A DNA stretch of 64,000 nucleotides from JABDFW01 sp035550215 (GTDB lineage: Bacteria; Bacteroidota; Bacteroidia; Chitinophagales; Chitinophagaceae). Location: contig DASZPM010000004.1 in NCBI GenBank assembly GCA_035550215.1, positions 511,086-575,085 on the forward strand, given 5' to 3'. Positions 52,201 to 60,532 of the stretch are shown piece by piece. Each line of letters opens with the position of its first letter. Position 1 is the stretch's first letter. Made by a program: the position numbers and the translations under genes. The notes under the pieces were generated by a model. The model did no database searches, was not told where the DNA came from, and worked only from the letters and a program-made list of their open reading frames with translations.

Positions 52201-53034
52201 ATGAAGAATGTATTTTTATTAATTGTACTGGTTTGCTGGTCAGCATCATTTGTTTCTTCTCAATCAACTCCTAAAAAAAGGAAATTGGTCTGGAGTGATG
52301 AATTTAATTATACCGGCCTGCCAGACAGTACCAAATGGGATTATGAACATGGCTTTGTACGCAATAACGAGCAGCAGTATTATACCACTGCCCGTAAAGA
52401 AAACGCGTGGGTAAGCAACGGTGTACTTACCATTACTGGCCGAAAAGAGCAATATCCCAATAAAGCGTACAAACCCCGCAGCAGTGAATGGCAGCAAAAA
52501 GATTCGCTCGCTTCCTATACATCCGCAGCGCTGATAACACTTCACAAAAAATATTTTAAATATGGCCGCATTGAGGTGCGCGCTAAAATACCCAAAGGGC
52601 TGGGCGTATGGCCTGCAATATGGATGCTGGGTGTTGACCGCGGCCTTGTACGCTGGCCTTATTGCGGTGAAACGGATATTATGGAGTTTGTAGGGCATGA
52701 TTCAACACGCATATACGGCACCATGCACTATGCAGATACTACCGCGAAAAGGGAACATGCCTCGGAGAGCAGGCACATTGAGGTTAAGCAGCCTTATAAT
52801 GACTTTCATATTTATGCCATTGAATGGACACCGAAATCAATAGATTTTTATTTTGACGACAGTATGTACCATCATTTTGACGTAAGTGTTGCTGATTACA
52901 AAGGCGATAACCCTTTTCATAAACCGGCATACCTGCTAATAAACCTGGCGCTGGGCGGTGCGTGGGGCGGCCCGATTGATGATGCAATTTTGCCGCAGCC
53001 GTATTTGATTGATTATGTGAGGGTATATAAATAA
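52201..53034 (+). CDS. Secreted glycoside hydrolase family 16 (laminarinase-like)
   Basis: A 277-residue enzyme that hydrolyses beta-1,3/1,4-glucans or related galactans. The signal peptide is about 20 residues (MKNVFLLIVLVCWSASFVSSQ). The beta-jelly-roll fold of GH16 is seen from LVWSDEFNYTGLPDSTKWDY on, with the catalytic ExDxxE as E157-T-D159-I-M-E162 in GETDIMEFVG: E157 is the nucleophile and E162 the acid/base. The end DYVRVYK is classical. No carbohydrate-binding module or sorting domain is attached, so the enzyme is probably soluble in the periplasm or released. No SusC/D genes nearby. Confidence 0.94.
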   Translation: MKNVFLLIVLVCWSASFVSSQSTPKKRKLVWSDEFNYTGLPDSTKWDYEHGFVRNNEQQYYTTARKENAWVSNGVLTITGRKEQYPNKAYKPRSSEWQQKDSLASYTSAALITLHKKYFKYGRIEVRAKIPKGLGVWPAIWMLGVDRGLVRWPYCGETDIMEFVGHDSTRIYGTMHYADTTAKREHASESRHIEVKQPYNDFHIYAIEWTPKSIDFYFDDSMYHHFDVSVADYKGDNPFHKPAYLLINLALGGAWGGPIDDAILPQPYLIDYVRVYK

Positions 53035-53195
53035 AAGTCAGAAAGTCGGGAAGCCTGGAAAATGGTTGTATAACTTCGGTTTGCTGAATTTGTTTCAACA
53101 TAACGATATGTTTATTTAATCATCATACGTGGCGAAAACGGTGCCTTGCTTATACCCATATTGCTCCTCATGGCAACTATAAACTATGAACAAAC

Positions 53196-55361
53196 TCATG
53201 GCAGTGCAAAAGCCACATACGCATCTCCTGACTTTGTACCAAGCTTTCCCCCGCCACAGGCGATAACTATGTACTCCTTGCCGTTTTGTTCATACACGGC
53301 TGGGGTGGCAAAACCAGGTGCAGGCAGGTCTGCCTCCCACAATAACTTGCCGGTAGCCTTATTAAAGCCCCTTATTTTGCCATCTCTTGTGGCGGCAATA
53401 AATACTACGCCTCCTGCTGTTACAACAGGGCCTCCGTAGTTTTCCGTGCCTGTGGTATCGGCTTTGTCTTTAAACTCCGCATATTCGCCCAGGGGTATCT
53501 TCCATAAAATTTCACCCTTGTTTAAATCAATGGCGTTAAGCGTACCCCACGGCGGTGACATGGCGTTGTAGCCTTCTTTGCTTAAAAATTTATTGTAGCC
53601 TGTCATGGTATAAGGCAGGTGCAAAAAGGTATCAACCGGCGCCGGCTTTTGGGTAAATTCGTTATGCTGTTTGGCTTTAGCGTCCAGTATGAACGATGCA
53701 ATAGCATTTTGCTCTTCTGCTGTGAGTTGCTTAAATGCAGGCATCATTCTTCTCCCGCCTGTTATCAGTTGTTTAAACTGGTCTTCATTGTACTTTTTGT
53801 TTACGCCAATAAGGGTAGGGGCATTACCTGCGCCCTTTCGTTCAGGCCCGTGACAGGCCATGCATGTTTGTTTGTACAGCCGCTGGCCTGCAGCAAGCCA
53901 GGTTTCTTTTTTGGGCGCCTCGTTTTTAACATCTACCATGGTAAGCACCCAGGGCATTTCATTGGCGTTTACATATAATATACCGGTAGCAGGGTCAAAG
54001 GCTGGGCCACCCCATTCACCGCCGCCGTCAAAGCCGGGCAGTATTACCGTACCCTGTTTTGAGGGCGGGTTATACATATTGCCCGTTTTGTACGTAGCCA
54101 GTTTAGCGGCAATGTCCTTTTTTGATGAGTCAGGCAACAACGGGTTAATATCGGCCTGTGTAAATACCTGCCTTGCGAAAGGCGCAGGTTTTGTTGGAAT
54201 GGGCTGCGTGGGTGAAAGTTTTTCGCCTGCCAGTTCCGTCCCGGTGGGCACCGGTTTTTCTTCAATAGGAAAAAGAGGCTCGCCGGTTACCCTGTTGAAC
54301 AAAAACACAAAGCCTGTTTTAGTAGTTTGTGCTACCGCATCAATTTTTTGCCCGTCATGTGTAACAGTTACGGGAATAGGTGGCGTAGGTATATCTTTAT
54401 CCCATACATCGTGATGCACTGTTTGAAAATGCCACAACCTTTTGCCGGTGGCGGCATCCAGCGCCAGCACGCAGTTAGCAAATAAAGTGTTGCCTTTGCG
54501 TTTGCCTCCATAAAAATCAAACGAAGCCGAGCCGGTGGGTACAAACAAAATACCGCGCTCTTCATCCAGGCTAAACCCGCTCCAGCTATTGGCCCCGCCT
54601 ATGTGTTTATATGCGGTTGTATCTTCCCAGGTATCAAAACCATATTCGCCCGGTTGCGGTATAGTATGAAAGACCCAGCGCAGCGCGCCTGTATGCACAT
54701 CAAACGCACGTATATGGCCGGGGGCTGCATTAGCGCCTTCATCTACGCGGGTGCCTATAATAATCATATCCTTATAAATCATCCCGGCAGAGGTGGAGGT
54801 AACAAAAAGGTCTTTAACATTCCTGCCAAGGTTGTCGTGCAGGTCCAACTTTCCGCCAGTACCAAAGCTTTTCACTAACTGGCCTGTAACGGCATTAACG
54901 CAGTTTAAAAACGAGCCTGCTGTATAAAATATGCGTTTATCATCACCGCCGTCAGTCCAATAAGTTATACCCCGGCAGGTATTAAGCATAAAGTAATAGG
55001 CAGGGTTATTTTTCATGGTAGTATCAAATGGGTTATATATCCATTTTTGTTTGCCGGTTGCGGCATCTACAGCAAATAGTTTCATTTGGGGAGTAGTGCC
55101 ATACAACGTCCCGTCAATAATAATAGGATTGCATTGTATTTGGGTGGGGTGGGCTGTATCTAAATCGCCGGTGTGATACTCCCACGCTACGGCAAGTTTG
55201 CTTACGTTAGATGTATCAACCTGGTTGAGAGATGAATACCTGATGCCTTCTTTCGAGCCGCCGTTCACTTTCCATTCGTCATAGGCTGTTTTTTGTTTAC
55301 AGCCAAATGCTGCAATACACAGTGCGGCCATTGATGCGATGCCAATTTTTTTGATAGACAT
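53196..55361 (-). CDS. PQQ-dependent dehydrogenase with inserted cytochrome c domain (lipoprotein)
   Basis: A 721-residue quinoprotein. The signal peptide ends at C21 (IAAFGCKQKT), so it is a lipoprotein on the periplasmic side. The eight-bladed propeller shows the tryptophan-docking type repeats (AVDAATGKQKWIYN, ALDAATGKRLWHFQ, GFNKATGKLLWEAD). Between blades, at about 485-560, sits a mono-haem cytochrome c domain: C500-x-x-C503-H504 (CMACH) with M540 as the likely sixth ligand. Electrons from an alcohol or sugar would pass from PQQ to the haem and on to the respiratory chain. The closest described group is membrane-type glucose dehydrogenases, but the substrate is not certain. No PQQ synthesis gene is seen, so the cofactor may be taken up. 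Confidence 0.9.
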   Translation of the reverse strand: MSIKKIGIASMAALCIAAFGCKQKTAYDEWKVNGGSKEGIRYSSLNQVDTSNVSKLAVAWEYHTGDLDTAHPTQIQCNPIIIDGTLYGTTPQMKLFAVDAATGKQKWIYNPFDTTMKNNPAYYFMLNTCRGITYWTDGGDDKRIFYTAGSFLNCVNAVTGQLVKSFGTGGKLDLHDNLGRNVKDLFVTSTSAGMIYKDMIIIGTRVDEGANAAPGHIRAFDVHTGALRWVFHTIPQPGEYGFDTWEDTTAYKHIGGANSWSGFSLDEERGILFVPTGSASFDFYGGKRKGNTLFANCVLALDAATGKRLWHFQTVHHDVWDKDIPTPPIPVTVTHDGQKIDAVAQTTKTGFVFLFNRVTGEPLFPIEEKPVPTGTELAGEKLSPTQPIPTKPAPFARQVFTQADINPLLPDSSKKDIAAKLATYKTGNMYNPPSKQGTVILPGFDGGGEWGGPAFDPATGILYVNANEMPWVLTMVDVKNEAPKKETWLAAGQRLYKQTCMACHGPERKGAGNAPTLIGVNKKYNEDQFKQLITGGRRMMPAFKQLTAEEQNAIASFILDAKAKQHNEFTQKPAPVDTFLHLPYTMTGYNKFLSKEGYNAMSPPWGTLNAIDLNKGEILWKIPLGEYAEFKDKADTTGTENYGGPVVTAGGVVFIAATRDGKIRGFNKATGKLLWEADLPAPGFATPAVYEQNGKEYIVIACGGGKLGTKSGDAYVAFALP

Positions 55362-55397
55362 AGCTGTTGATTATTTATACTGTTTTATGCAAATAGT

Positions 55398-56402
55398 TTA
55401 ATTGCCTGCTTTCATGCGGCGCTGCATCAGCTCACGCCAGGTTGTAAGAATAATATGCTCGTCTTCAAGGGCCTTTTTAAAAGCGGGGTCAAGCATCGCC
55501 AATAAGTCGCCCCTGCGCACATCCCCGCTGTTTGAAATATATTTAAACTGTGGAGATGTAGCGGTGCAATGCATAATTATCATGGTAACACCGGGCTGCA
55601 ACTGTTTTAAATCAGCAATATATTTCGCTGTTTTATAGTGTTGCAACTTTGCATCATCGTTTTTAGCGCTGTCGGGTATAGGCCAGTCGTAGGAATTGTT
55701 GTCCAGGTCATCCAGTACCGGCAAACCGGCATTCCACAACATCCTGCCCTGTGCCTGCACTTTTAGTAAATCAATTTTTAAAAAACGCAACTGGGCCTGT
55801 ATCATCTTATCGTGCCCGGCAGGCAGCATAACGGGTATATGTTCTTCCATTCCTACTTTAAGGTAGCGTTCAAGAAACCCCGGTGTGGCAAACAAGGTAC
55901 CCATGTGTGAGTCTAAATGGGTGGGTGTAAAGCCCATACTGCGTGCCCTTGCCAGTTGTGCCCTTATTTCTTTTTCCACTTCGTCGGGCGTTGCGTGCAT
56001 AGCCACTTCTGCTACCGACGGCCATAAATCCCCTTCGTTGTCTACAAGGCCTGGCACAGCCTCCTTCCCGGCCAGCGGACCCCAGCGGTAATCTTTCCAT
56101 TCGCTTGTGAGGGTTAAATGCAAACCGGCGTCTAACTGCGGGTACTGTTTAAGGCGGTGCACAAAACCAGGCACCCAGGGGCAGGGCATCATAACGCTGG
56201 TTGAGGTAGCAACGCCTTTTGTAATGGCTTCAAAAACGCCTTCGTTGCTGTCGTAACTCATACCTGCATCATCAACGTGCAGTATCACTACTTTGGCGCC
56301 TTTGGGGTAGCCGAGTTTTTCAGCATAAGTAATGCCGGCAGTTTGTGCATGAAGAAAAGAAATACAGCAGGCAGCAATTACAGTAACAATATTTTTTCTC
56401 AT
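55398..56402 (-). CDS. Exported YdjC/ChbG family carbohydrate deacetylase
   Basis: A 334-residue protein with a signal peptide (MRKNIVTVIAACCISFLHAQ) followed by a YdjC-like deacetylase domain. The metal-binding motif is HVDDAGMSYDSNEG early on and THLDSHMGTLF in the middle, as in ChbG, with a further His in GLHLTLTSEW. ChbG removes an acetyl group from chitooligosaccharides in the cytosol; this one is exported, so it may act on glycans in the periplasm. I chose the ATG at 56402 (MRKNI) over a TTG at 56414. Located 36 bases downstream of the quinoprotein start region on the same strand, and upstream of it in transcription, so they may form an operon. Confidence 0.88.
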   Translation of the reverse strand: MRKNIVTVIAACCISFLHAQTAGITYAEKLGYPKGAKVVILHVDDAGMSYDSNEGVFEAITKGVATSTSVMMPCPWVPGFVHRLKQYPQLDAGLHLTLTSEWKDYRWGPLAGKEAVPGLVDNEGDLWPSVAEVAMHATPDEVEKEIRAQLARARSMGFTPTHLDSHMGTLFATPGFLERYLKVGMEEHIPVMLPAGHDKMIQAQLRFLKIDLLKVQAQGRMLWNAGLPVLDDLDNNSYDWPIPDSAKNDDAKLQHYKTAKYIADLKQLQPGVTMIIMHCTATSPQFKYISNSGDVRRGDLLAMLDPAFKKALEDEHIILTTWRELMQRRMKAGN

Positions 56403-56500
56403 AACAGCAAGCAATTATTTACCGGTGGGGGAGTGAAGATAATAAAACTTAATGTATAACAAACAGCCGTTTTTGTGGTACATTTGGTAATTGAATTGTT

Positions 56501-56923
56501 ATGACGAGCAAAAAGATGCTGCGGTTTTATAAGTCATGTTTCGGGGCATATAAAATTATGCTTACGGTGCTGATAATTTTCGCCTATTTTGGTGTTCCCG
56601 CGCTGAATATTGTAGGCGTGGCTGATTTTGGTTTCGATTTTTATTCAGCCCTGTTTTTTATTTCGGGCGCTATACTTATAGTACTTGGCCTTGTGCTGCA
56701 GTTTGTTCATTTATCACTCCGCTTAAGGCATATATTCAGTTACATAGCTACGTTTTTAATTTTTATCACCGTTCTGTACGATGCATTCGGCCTTTATGAA
56801 TCTTTCTCTGATGATGATTACAGCCTTGTTTCCGCTTTTCTCCTGCTATTCTCCATATTGGCCGGTATCTCTTTTTACGCTGCATTCACTAAAAAAATAC
56901 GGCCGTTAAGGTTTGCCCCATAA
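56501..56923 (+). CDS. Small membrane protein of unknown function
   Basis: A 140-residue protein with four hydrophobic segments (about 15-38, 45-68, 75-95 and 105-128). No family is recognised. The charged residues lie mostly between helices 2 and 3 (SLRLRH) and at the C-terminal tail (KKIRPLRFAP), so both ends are probably cytosolic. Followed by 119 bases that hold the operator of the next gene. Confidence 0.6.
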   Translation: MTSKKMLRFYKSCFGAYKIMLTVLIIFAYFGVPALNIVGVADFGFDFYSALFFISGAILIVLGLVLQFVHLSLRLRHIFSYIATFLIFITVLYDAFGLYESFSDDDYSLVSAFLLLFSILAGISFYAAFTKKIRPLRFAP

Positions 56924-56976
56924 TTTTCACTAAAATTCAATATTCTTAGCGAATTGTAAAATTTGCATGTCTTTAT

Positions 56977-57018
56977 GTAAAATAAACTTTACATATTGAA
57001 AAGTTTATTTTACTTTTA
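56977..57018 (+). promoter_or_regulatory. Operator (perfect 13-bp inverted repeat) and promoter of the XRE operon
   Basis: GTAAAATAAACTT (56977-56989) and AAGTTTATTTTAC (57001-57013) are exact reverse complements with an 11-base spacer. A possible -7 box TACTTTTA (57011-57018) overlaps the right arm, so a protein bound to the repeat would block it. The helix-turn-helix protein encoded by the second gene of this operon is the obvious candidate to bind here (autoregulation). Confidence 0.6.
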
Positions 57019-57042
57019 CGGTGTAATTAAAAACAAACGTTT

Positions 57043-57519
57043 ATGGAAACAAAAATGCTGTTGCCCAACAGGTATAAAACAATAGGCTGGTGCCTTGCGC
57101 TGCCATCGTTTATAATTATAATGCTGTACCTGTATTTTGATTTTGCCTTCCCTTTTTTAGATTATTCTTCCGGCAAAACGGATAACTTATTCAGGGGAGA
57201 AACCTTGTTTAACCTTAATAACACCAATTTTACTGACGAGATTTTTGGCATATTGCTTATAACGGGGTTGCTGATGGTGGCCTTTTCAAGAGAAAAAATG
57301 GAAGATGAACGCACAATGCAGTTAAGGCTTGAATCGCTGCTGTGGGCAGTACTTATAAATTCAATACTGGTTATGCTGGCCATTATTTTAATTTATGGCT
57401 CTGTTTTTTTGCAGGTGATGGTGTACAATATGTGCACTACGCTGATAATATTTATTGCAAGGTTTAATTATGTGATGTACCGGGAAAAAAAACGGCTTAA
57501 CAAAGAGAGGGAATTATGA
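57043..57519 (+). CDS. Membrane protein paired with an XRE regulator
   Basis: A 158-residue protein with four hydrophobic segments (about 14-32, 60-82, 100-122 and 126-145). The last residues (MYREKKRLNKEREL) are charged and cytosolic. No enzyme motif. Its stop overlaps the start of a small Cro/CI-type regulator by four bases (57516-57519). Pairs of a four-helix membrane protein and a tiny XRE regulator are common in Bacteroidota and Firmicutes; the membrane protein is thought to respond to or protect against membrane stress, but this is not proven here. Confidence 0.7.
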   Translation: METKMLLPNRYKTIGWCLALPSFIIIMLYLYFDFAFPFLDYSSGKTDNLFRGETLFNLNNTNFTDEIFGILLITGLLMVAFSREKMEDERTMQLRLESLLWAVLINSILVMLAIILIYGSVFLQVMVYNMCTTLIIFIARFNYVMYREKKRLNKEREL

Positions 57520-57716
57520 AAAATACATTGAGGGTACAACGTGCTATATTAAATATTACGCAGGCTGAGCTAGCCGAAAAAGTAAGCGTTTCACGCCAGA
57601 CGATAAATGCCATTGAAAGCAATAAATACGTGCCTTCTACCGTGCTGGCATTAAAGATTGCCGCAGTTTGCCATAAGAAGGTAGAAGAGATTTTTATACT
57701 GGAAGAGGGGGATTGA
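57516..57716 (+). CDS. Small XRE (Cro/CI) family transcriptional regulator
   Basis: A 66-residue protein that is little more than the helix-turn-helix domain: LNITQAELAEKVSVSRQTINAIESNKYVPS is the classical XRE pattern, followed by TVLALKIAAVCHKKVEEIF. It is the size and form of YozG/YvaO-type repressors. Overlapping the membrane protein gene by four bases, it is translated with it and most likely represses the operon through the inverted repeat at 56977-57013. Confidence 0.88.
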   Translation: MKNTLRVQRAILNITQAELAEKVSVSRQTINAIESNKYVPSTVLALKIAAVCHKKVEEIFILEEGD

Positions 57717-57818
57717 AAATGGGGGGGAATAATGAATTTTTTATATAGTAATAACCTTAGCGCACCAATACACAGGGATAGAACCATTTTAATTTAAAAC
57801 ACATTAAACAAACGGAGT

Positions 57819-58298
57819 ATGAAAAAGATACGCATAAAAGCGAAAGGCAGCGCCATGCCTGTTATGATGGTGGCATTAATAACAATGGCTGTTGTATTAT
57901 TTGCCTGCAGCAAAAATGCCGGGGTAGCAACGGTTGGTAAAACCACCGGTATAAATGACATTGCAAAAACGGTTGACGGCGATATGCTGCAGGGCAGCAT
58001 TGCTATGGCTACTGATGAAAATTACCTTGATATTGTTTTTAACAGTGGCAGCCGGTATATATTACTGCAAAAGATACCCGGCATGTTGTACGAAAACACC
58101 GATGAAATTAAAAAGGCAACACTGGTAACTTCAAAGTACGGGGTAATATTAAAGGATGACGAGACAGGCAAAATATGGTTGTTTGCCAATAACGATGACG
58201 AAAGCCTGCAAAAATTCGAAAGCCTGAAGCAGCAACTGCATACGAGTTATGTAAGTGCCACTGTGTTCGGCAGTACTATAGTAAAGCAGGAGTTATAA
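57819..58298 (+). CDS. Putative lipoprotein of unknown function
   Basis: A 159-residue protein with a basic N-terminus, a hydrophobic stretch (PVMMVALITMAVVLF) and a lipobox-like ACSK (Cys near residue 31). The mature part has no known domain; the regular alternation of hydrophobic and polar residues (DENYLDIVFNSGSRYILLQ, TSKYGVILKDDETGKIWLF) suggests a small beta-rich fold. Single gene, with a terminator behind it. Confidence 0.65.
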   Translation: MKKIRIKAKGSAMPVMMVALITMAVVLFACSKNAGVATVGKTTGINDIAKTVDGDMLQGSIAMATDENYLDIVFNSGSRYILLQKIPGMLYENTDEIKKATLVTSKYGVILKDDETGKIWLFANNDDESLQKFESLKQQLHTSYVSATVFGSTIVKQEL

Positions 58299-58325
58299 AT
58301 AGTAAATACTGTACATTGGTGCGTA

Positions 58326-58352
58326 CCCTGTTGCTTATGCAGCAGGGTTTTG
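58326..58352 (+). terminator. Intrinsic terminator of the lipoprotein gene
   Basis: CCCTGTTGC (58326-58334) pairs with GCAGCAGGG (58339-58347), nine pairs with one G-T, loop TTAT, followed by TTTTGG. Confidence 0.7.
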
Positions 58353-58380
58353 GTGTGTTAAGTTGCAGGGGGAAAGATTT

Positions 58381-58986
58381 TTATTGAATAACCCTGAACG
58401 TGATATTTACCCTTGGCCCGGTAGCTGTGCTTGTTTTTGGTAACTGGTGCTGCCAGTAATGCTGTGTTTGCCCACGCATTAATAAAAGGCTGCCATGCGT
58501 AAGCTGTGTACTGCGTATGATAGACTTATCCGCGTAATTACGAAACTGGAATTTACGTGCTGCTCCAAAACTAACAGAGGCTATTGCCGGGTTTATGCCC
58601 AGCTCTTTTTCGTCGTCGCGGTGCCAGCCCATGCTATCCCTGCCATCCCTGTAATAATTAAGCAGTGCACTGTTAAATGTTATGCCGCAAAGGGTTTCGG
58701 TGCGTTGTTTTATTTGCAGCAAAGCCCCTGCCCACGGCAGGGGGTGCATGGTTATGCCGGAGTAGCTGTAGCTTTTCCCCTCGTCTCCATACCAGGCGGT
58801 AAGCCTTGGCTGTATTACCTGTTTGCCAAACATTTTTATTGCTTCATGCCGCCAGTTTATTTCGTTAACCAGTTGCGTGAAATAAGTATCACTTTCCATG
58901 GCAGAAAATATACCCGGGAAAAGTAAAACTTCTCCTTGAAAAGGGAGTATGTTCCCATTAACGTTAAAAAGAGACTGCTGCATCAC
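58381..58986 (-). CDS. AlkB-like Fe(II)/2-oxoglutarate dioxygenase
   Basis: A 201-residue enzyme predicted to remove methyl groups from alkylated DNA or RNA bases. The iron ligands H122 and D124 are in GWHRDDEKEL; the distal His is probably H180 in HYWQHQLPKT, and the 2-oxoglutarate-binding Arg is in GPRVNITFR (R192, R198). FNSALLNYYRDGRDSMG precedes the iron site, as in the bacterial ALKBH2/3-like group. It is the last gene of a tight reverse operon whose other members also belong to alkylation repair families. Confidence 0.9.
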   Translation of the reverse strand: MMQQSLFNVNGNILPFQGEVLLFPGIFSAMESDTYFTQLVNEINWRHEAIKMFGKQVIQPRLTAWYGDEGKSYSYSGITMHPLPWAGALLQIKQRTETLCGITFNSALLNYYRDGRDSMGWHRDDEKELGINPAIASVSFGAARKFQFRNYADKSIIRSTQLTHGSLLLMRGQTQHYWQHQLPKTSTATGPRVNITFRVIQ

Positions 58987-58990
58987 TAAA

Positions 58991-59236
58991 TTACTTTAAT
59001 TGCTTTTTCCAAAGTAAATATTGCTGCCGCATGCAATGCCCGCAGGGGCGGTAACCTGCTTTAACGGCTTCTGCCTCGCCGGAAAAAAATACCCTGCTTT
59101 TTTGCCGCATTCTTTTCCCGGATGTGCAGTGCAGCGTGCCATATATTTTTAACTGCACGTTACCGGCCATGGTTATACTGCCGTTTTTTATAAGGCCTTT
59201 TAGCCGCCGGCTGCTGATGGAGGAATGTGGTATCAT
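58991..59236 (-). CDS. Stand-alone Ada-type metal-binding domain protein
   Basis: An 81-residue protein corresponding to the zinc-binding N-terminal domain of the Ada methylphosphotriester repair protein: YGTLHCTSGKRM gives the first Cys, VFFSGEAEAVKAGYRPCGHC gives the last two, with the typical FF..EAV..GYRPC pattern. The second Cys of Ada (in CRPSC) is replaced here (CTSGKR), so only three of four ligands are seen. The methyl-accepting Cys of Ada is one of these ligands; whether this small form repairs phosphotriesters or just binds DNA is open. Four bases before the AlkB-like gene. Confidence 0.85.
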   Translation of the reverse strand: MIPHSSISSRRLKGLIKNGSITMAGNVQLKIYGTLHCTSGKRMRQKSRVFFSGEAEAVKAGYRPCGHCMRQQYLLWKKQLK

Positions 59237-59241
59237 TGTTA

Positions 59242-59958
59242 CTAAGAAAGTGCGTCATGAAAAATTATGCCCATTGTATAGCGCTCGCCGCTTTGTACCT
59301 CGCTTACACCGTGTTTTACATTAACACGATAATACTCTTTAGCACCCTTTTGCGGCCGGAAATTGGTTGTAAACACCAGTACATCTCCTTTGCCTGGCGC
59401 AAGCGATATTACTTTTGATTGCGCCCTTGGTATTTGTTGCGCCAGTATAAACTCCCCGCCGGTATAATCAGTACCATGGTCGCTTAAAAATAGTACCGCC
59501 TGCATGGGAAAGAACACATCGCCGTATAAATCCTGGTGCAGTGTATTGTGTCCGCCTTTGCCATATTTCAATATAAGAGCAGTCGGTTTTGTTTGATTAT
59601 TATCGTGGCATCGTCTTTGAAACTCGCTGAATAGAGCAGGGTATTGGGTATCTATTTTCAGCGCTTGCATCCATGTGTTGGCAATGGGCGCAAGGCGCGG
59701 GTACAGGTTAACGCGCATGGCTTCTATTAAGCCGGGCAGCGGGTAGTTGAAGTATTTATATTCGCCAAGGCCGTAACGGTGGCGCTCCATCACAACTGTT
59801 TTGCGGTATAATGCATCATTATTATAATTGTTTTTAAGGCTATCGCACTCATCGCCGGTAAGCAGGCCGGGCAGCAGCGCATAGCCTTTTTCGTGTAAAC
59901 TGGCAGTAACATCCTGCCAGTTATAATGTGTAAGCCGTTGGGTTGCAAGTGCATCCAT
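59242..59958 (-). CDS. 2OG-Fe(II) oxygenase of the DNA-damage type (PF09859)
   Basis: A 238-residue enzyme of the family annotated as an oxygenase acting on damaged DNA (COG3826). The iron site is H141-x-D143 in HNTLHQDLYGDV, with the distal His at 216 (VKHGVSEV) and Arg at 226 (SGERYTMG). The N-terminal stretch HEKGYALLPGLLTGDEC and the specific EYKYFNYPLPGLIE are well conserved in the family. It lies three bases after the DUF1203 gene and five bases before the Ada-type gene. Confidence 0.88.
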   Translation of the reverse strand: MDALATQRLTHYNWQDVTASLHEKGYALLPGLLTGDECDSLKNNYNNDALYRKTVVMERHRYGLGEYKYFNYPLPGLIEAMRVNLYPRLAPIANTWMQALKIDTQYPALFSEFQRRCHDNNQTKPTALILKYGKGGHNTLHQDLYGDVFFPMQAVLFLSDHGTDYTGGEFILAQQIPRAQSKVISLAPGKGDVLVFTTNFRPQKGAKEYYRVNVKHGVSEVQSGERYTMGIIFHDALS

Positions 59959-59961
59959 AGA

Positions 59962-60447
59962 TTAATTATTTATTCTTTCAATTTTACAAATATAGCAGCA
60001 TGCTTCAGCGCTTCGTGCATGAAGGTAGGCCACATCGGGGTGGCGGCTTAAAATTTGCACAATTAATTCATCTACATCTCTATCGCCCACCAGTTTGGTG
60101 TAAACCATCATTTGGTTAATATCATACCCAATTAGCGTAAGACGAAAATGCTCCCTGTCATTTTTTATTTCCGGAGGAAAACGGTATATATCGCTGTATT
60201 CTTCCACTTCGCCTGCATAAATAAATACAGGGCCGGGCTGGTTAAAAGCATTATCTGTTTCAAATGGGCTGTGGCTGAACAGCAGGCGTTTATCCGTTCC
60301 CGGCTTAAATGGTTTAAGTGATACCCTGCAGGGGCCATGGCCGGTAGCCGTTTGCTCTATAACTTCATGGCCAAATTCATCTGTTCGTGTACTCCGAATT
60401 TGTGCGGCGTATTCCTTTGACAAAGGCACAATTTTAAAATGATGCAT
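59962..60447 (-). CDS. DUF1203 protein, first gene of the alkylation-repair-like operon
   Basis: A 161-residue cytosolic protein with the DUF1203 pattern: IRSTRTDEFGHEV near the start, GPCRVSLKPFKPG in the middle, and a C-terminal YLHARSAEACCYICKI with conserved His and Cys. The function is unknown, but the gene is next to oxygenase or Ada-like genes in many bacteria. I chose the ATG at 60447 (MHHFKIVPLS) over a TTG at 60468. The operon order is DUF1203, PF09859 oxygenase, Ada-type, AlkB-like, with gaps of three to five bases only. Confidence 0.8.
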   Translation of the reverse strand: MHHFKIVPLSKEYAAQIRSTRTDEFGHEVIEQTATGHGPCRVSLKPFKPGTDKRLLFSHSPFETDNAFNQPGPVFIYAGEVEEYSDIYRFPPEIKNDREHFRLTLIGYDINQMMVYTKLVGDRDVDELIVQILSRHPDVAYLHARSAEACCYICKIERINN

Positions 60448-60532
60448 ATAAATAATTTTATACAGCAAAATTGCATTCGCCGCCGCGCTATAAAAACCCG
60501 ATTATTGCGCAATTGTAACGGTAATAAAGCGT

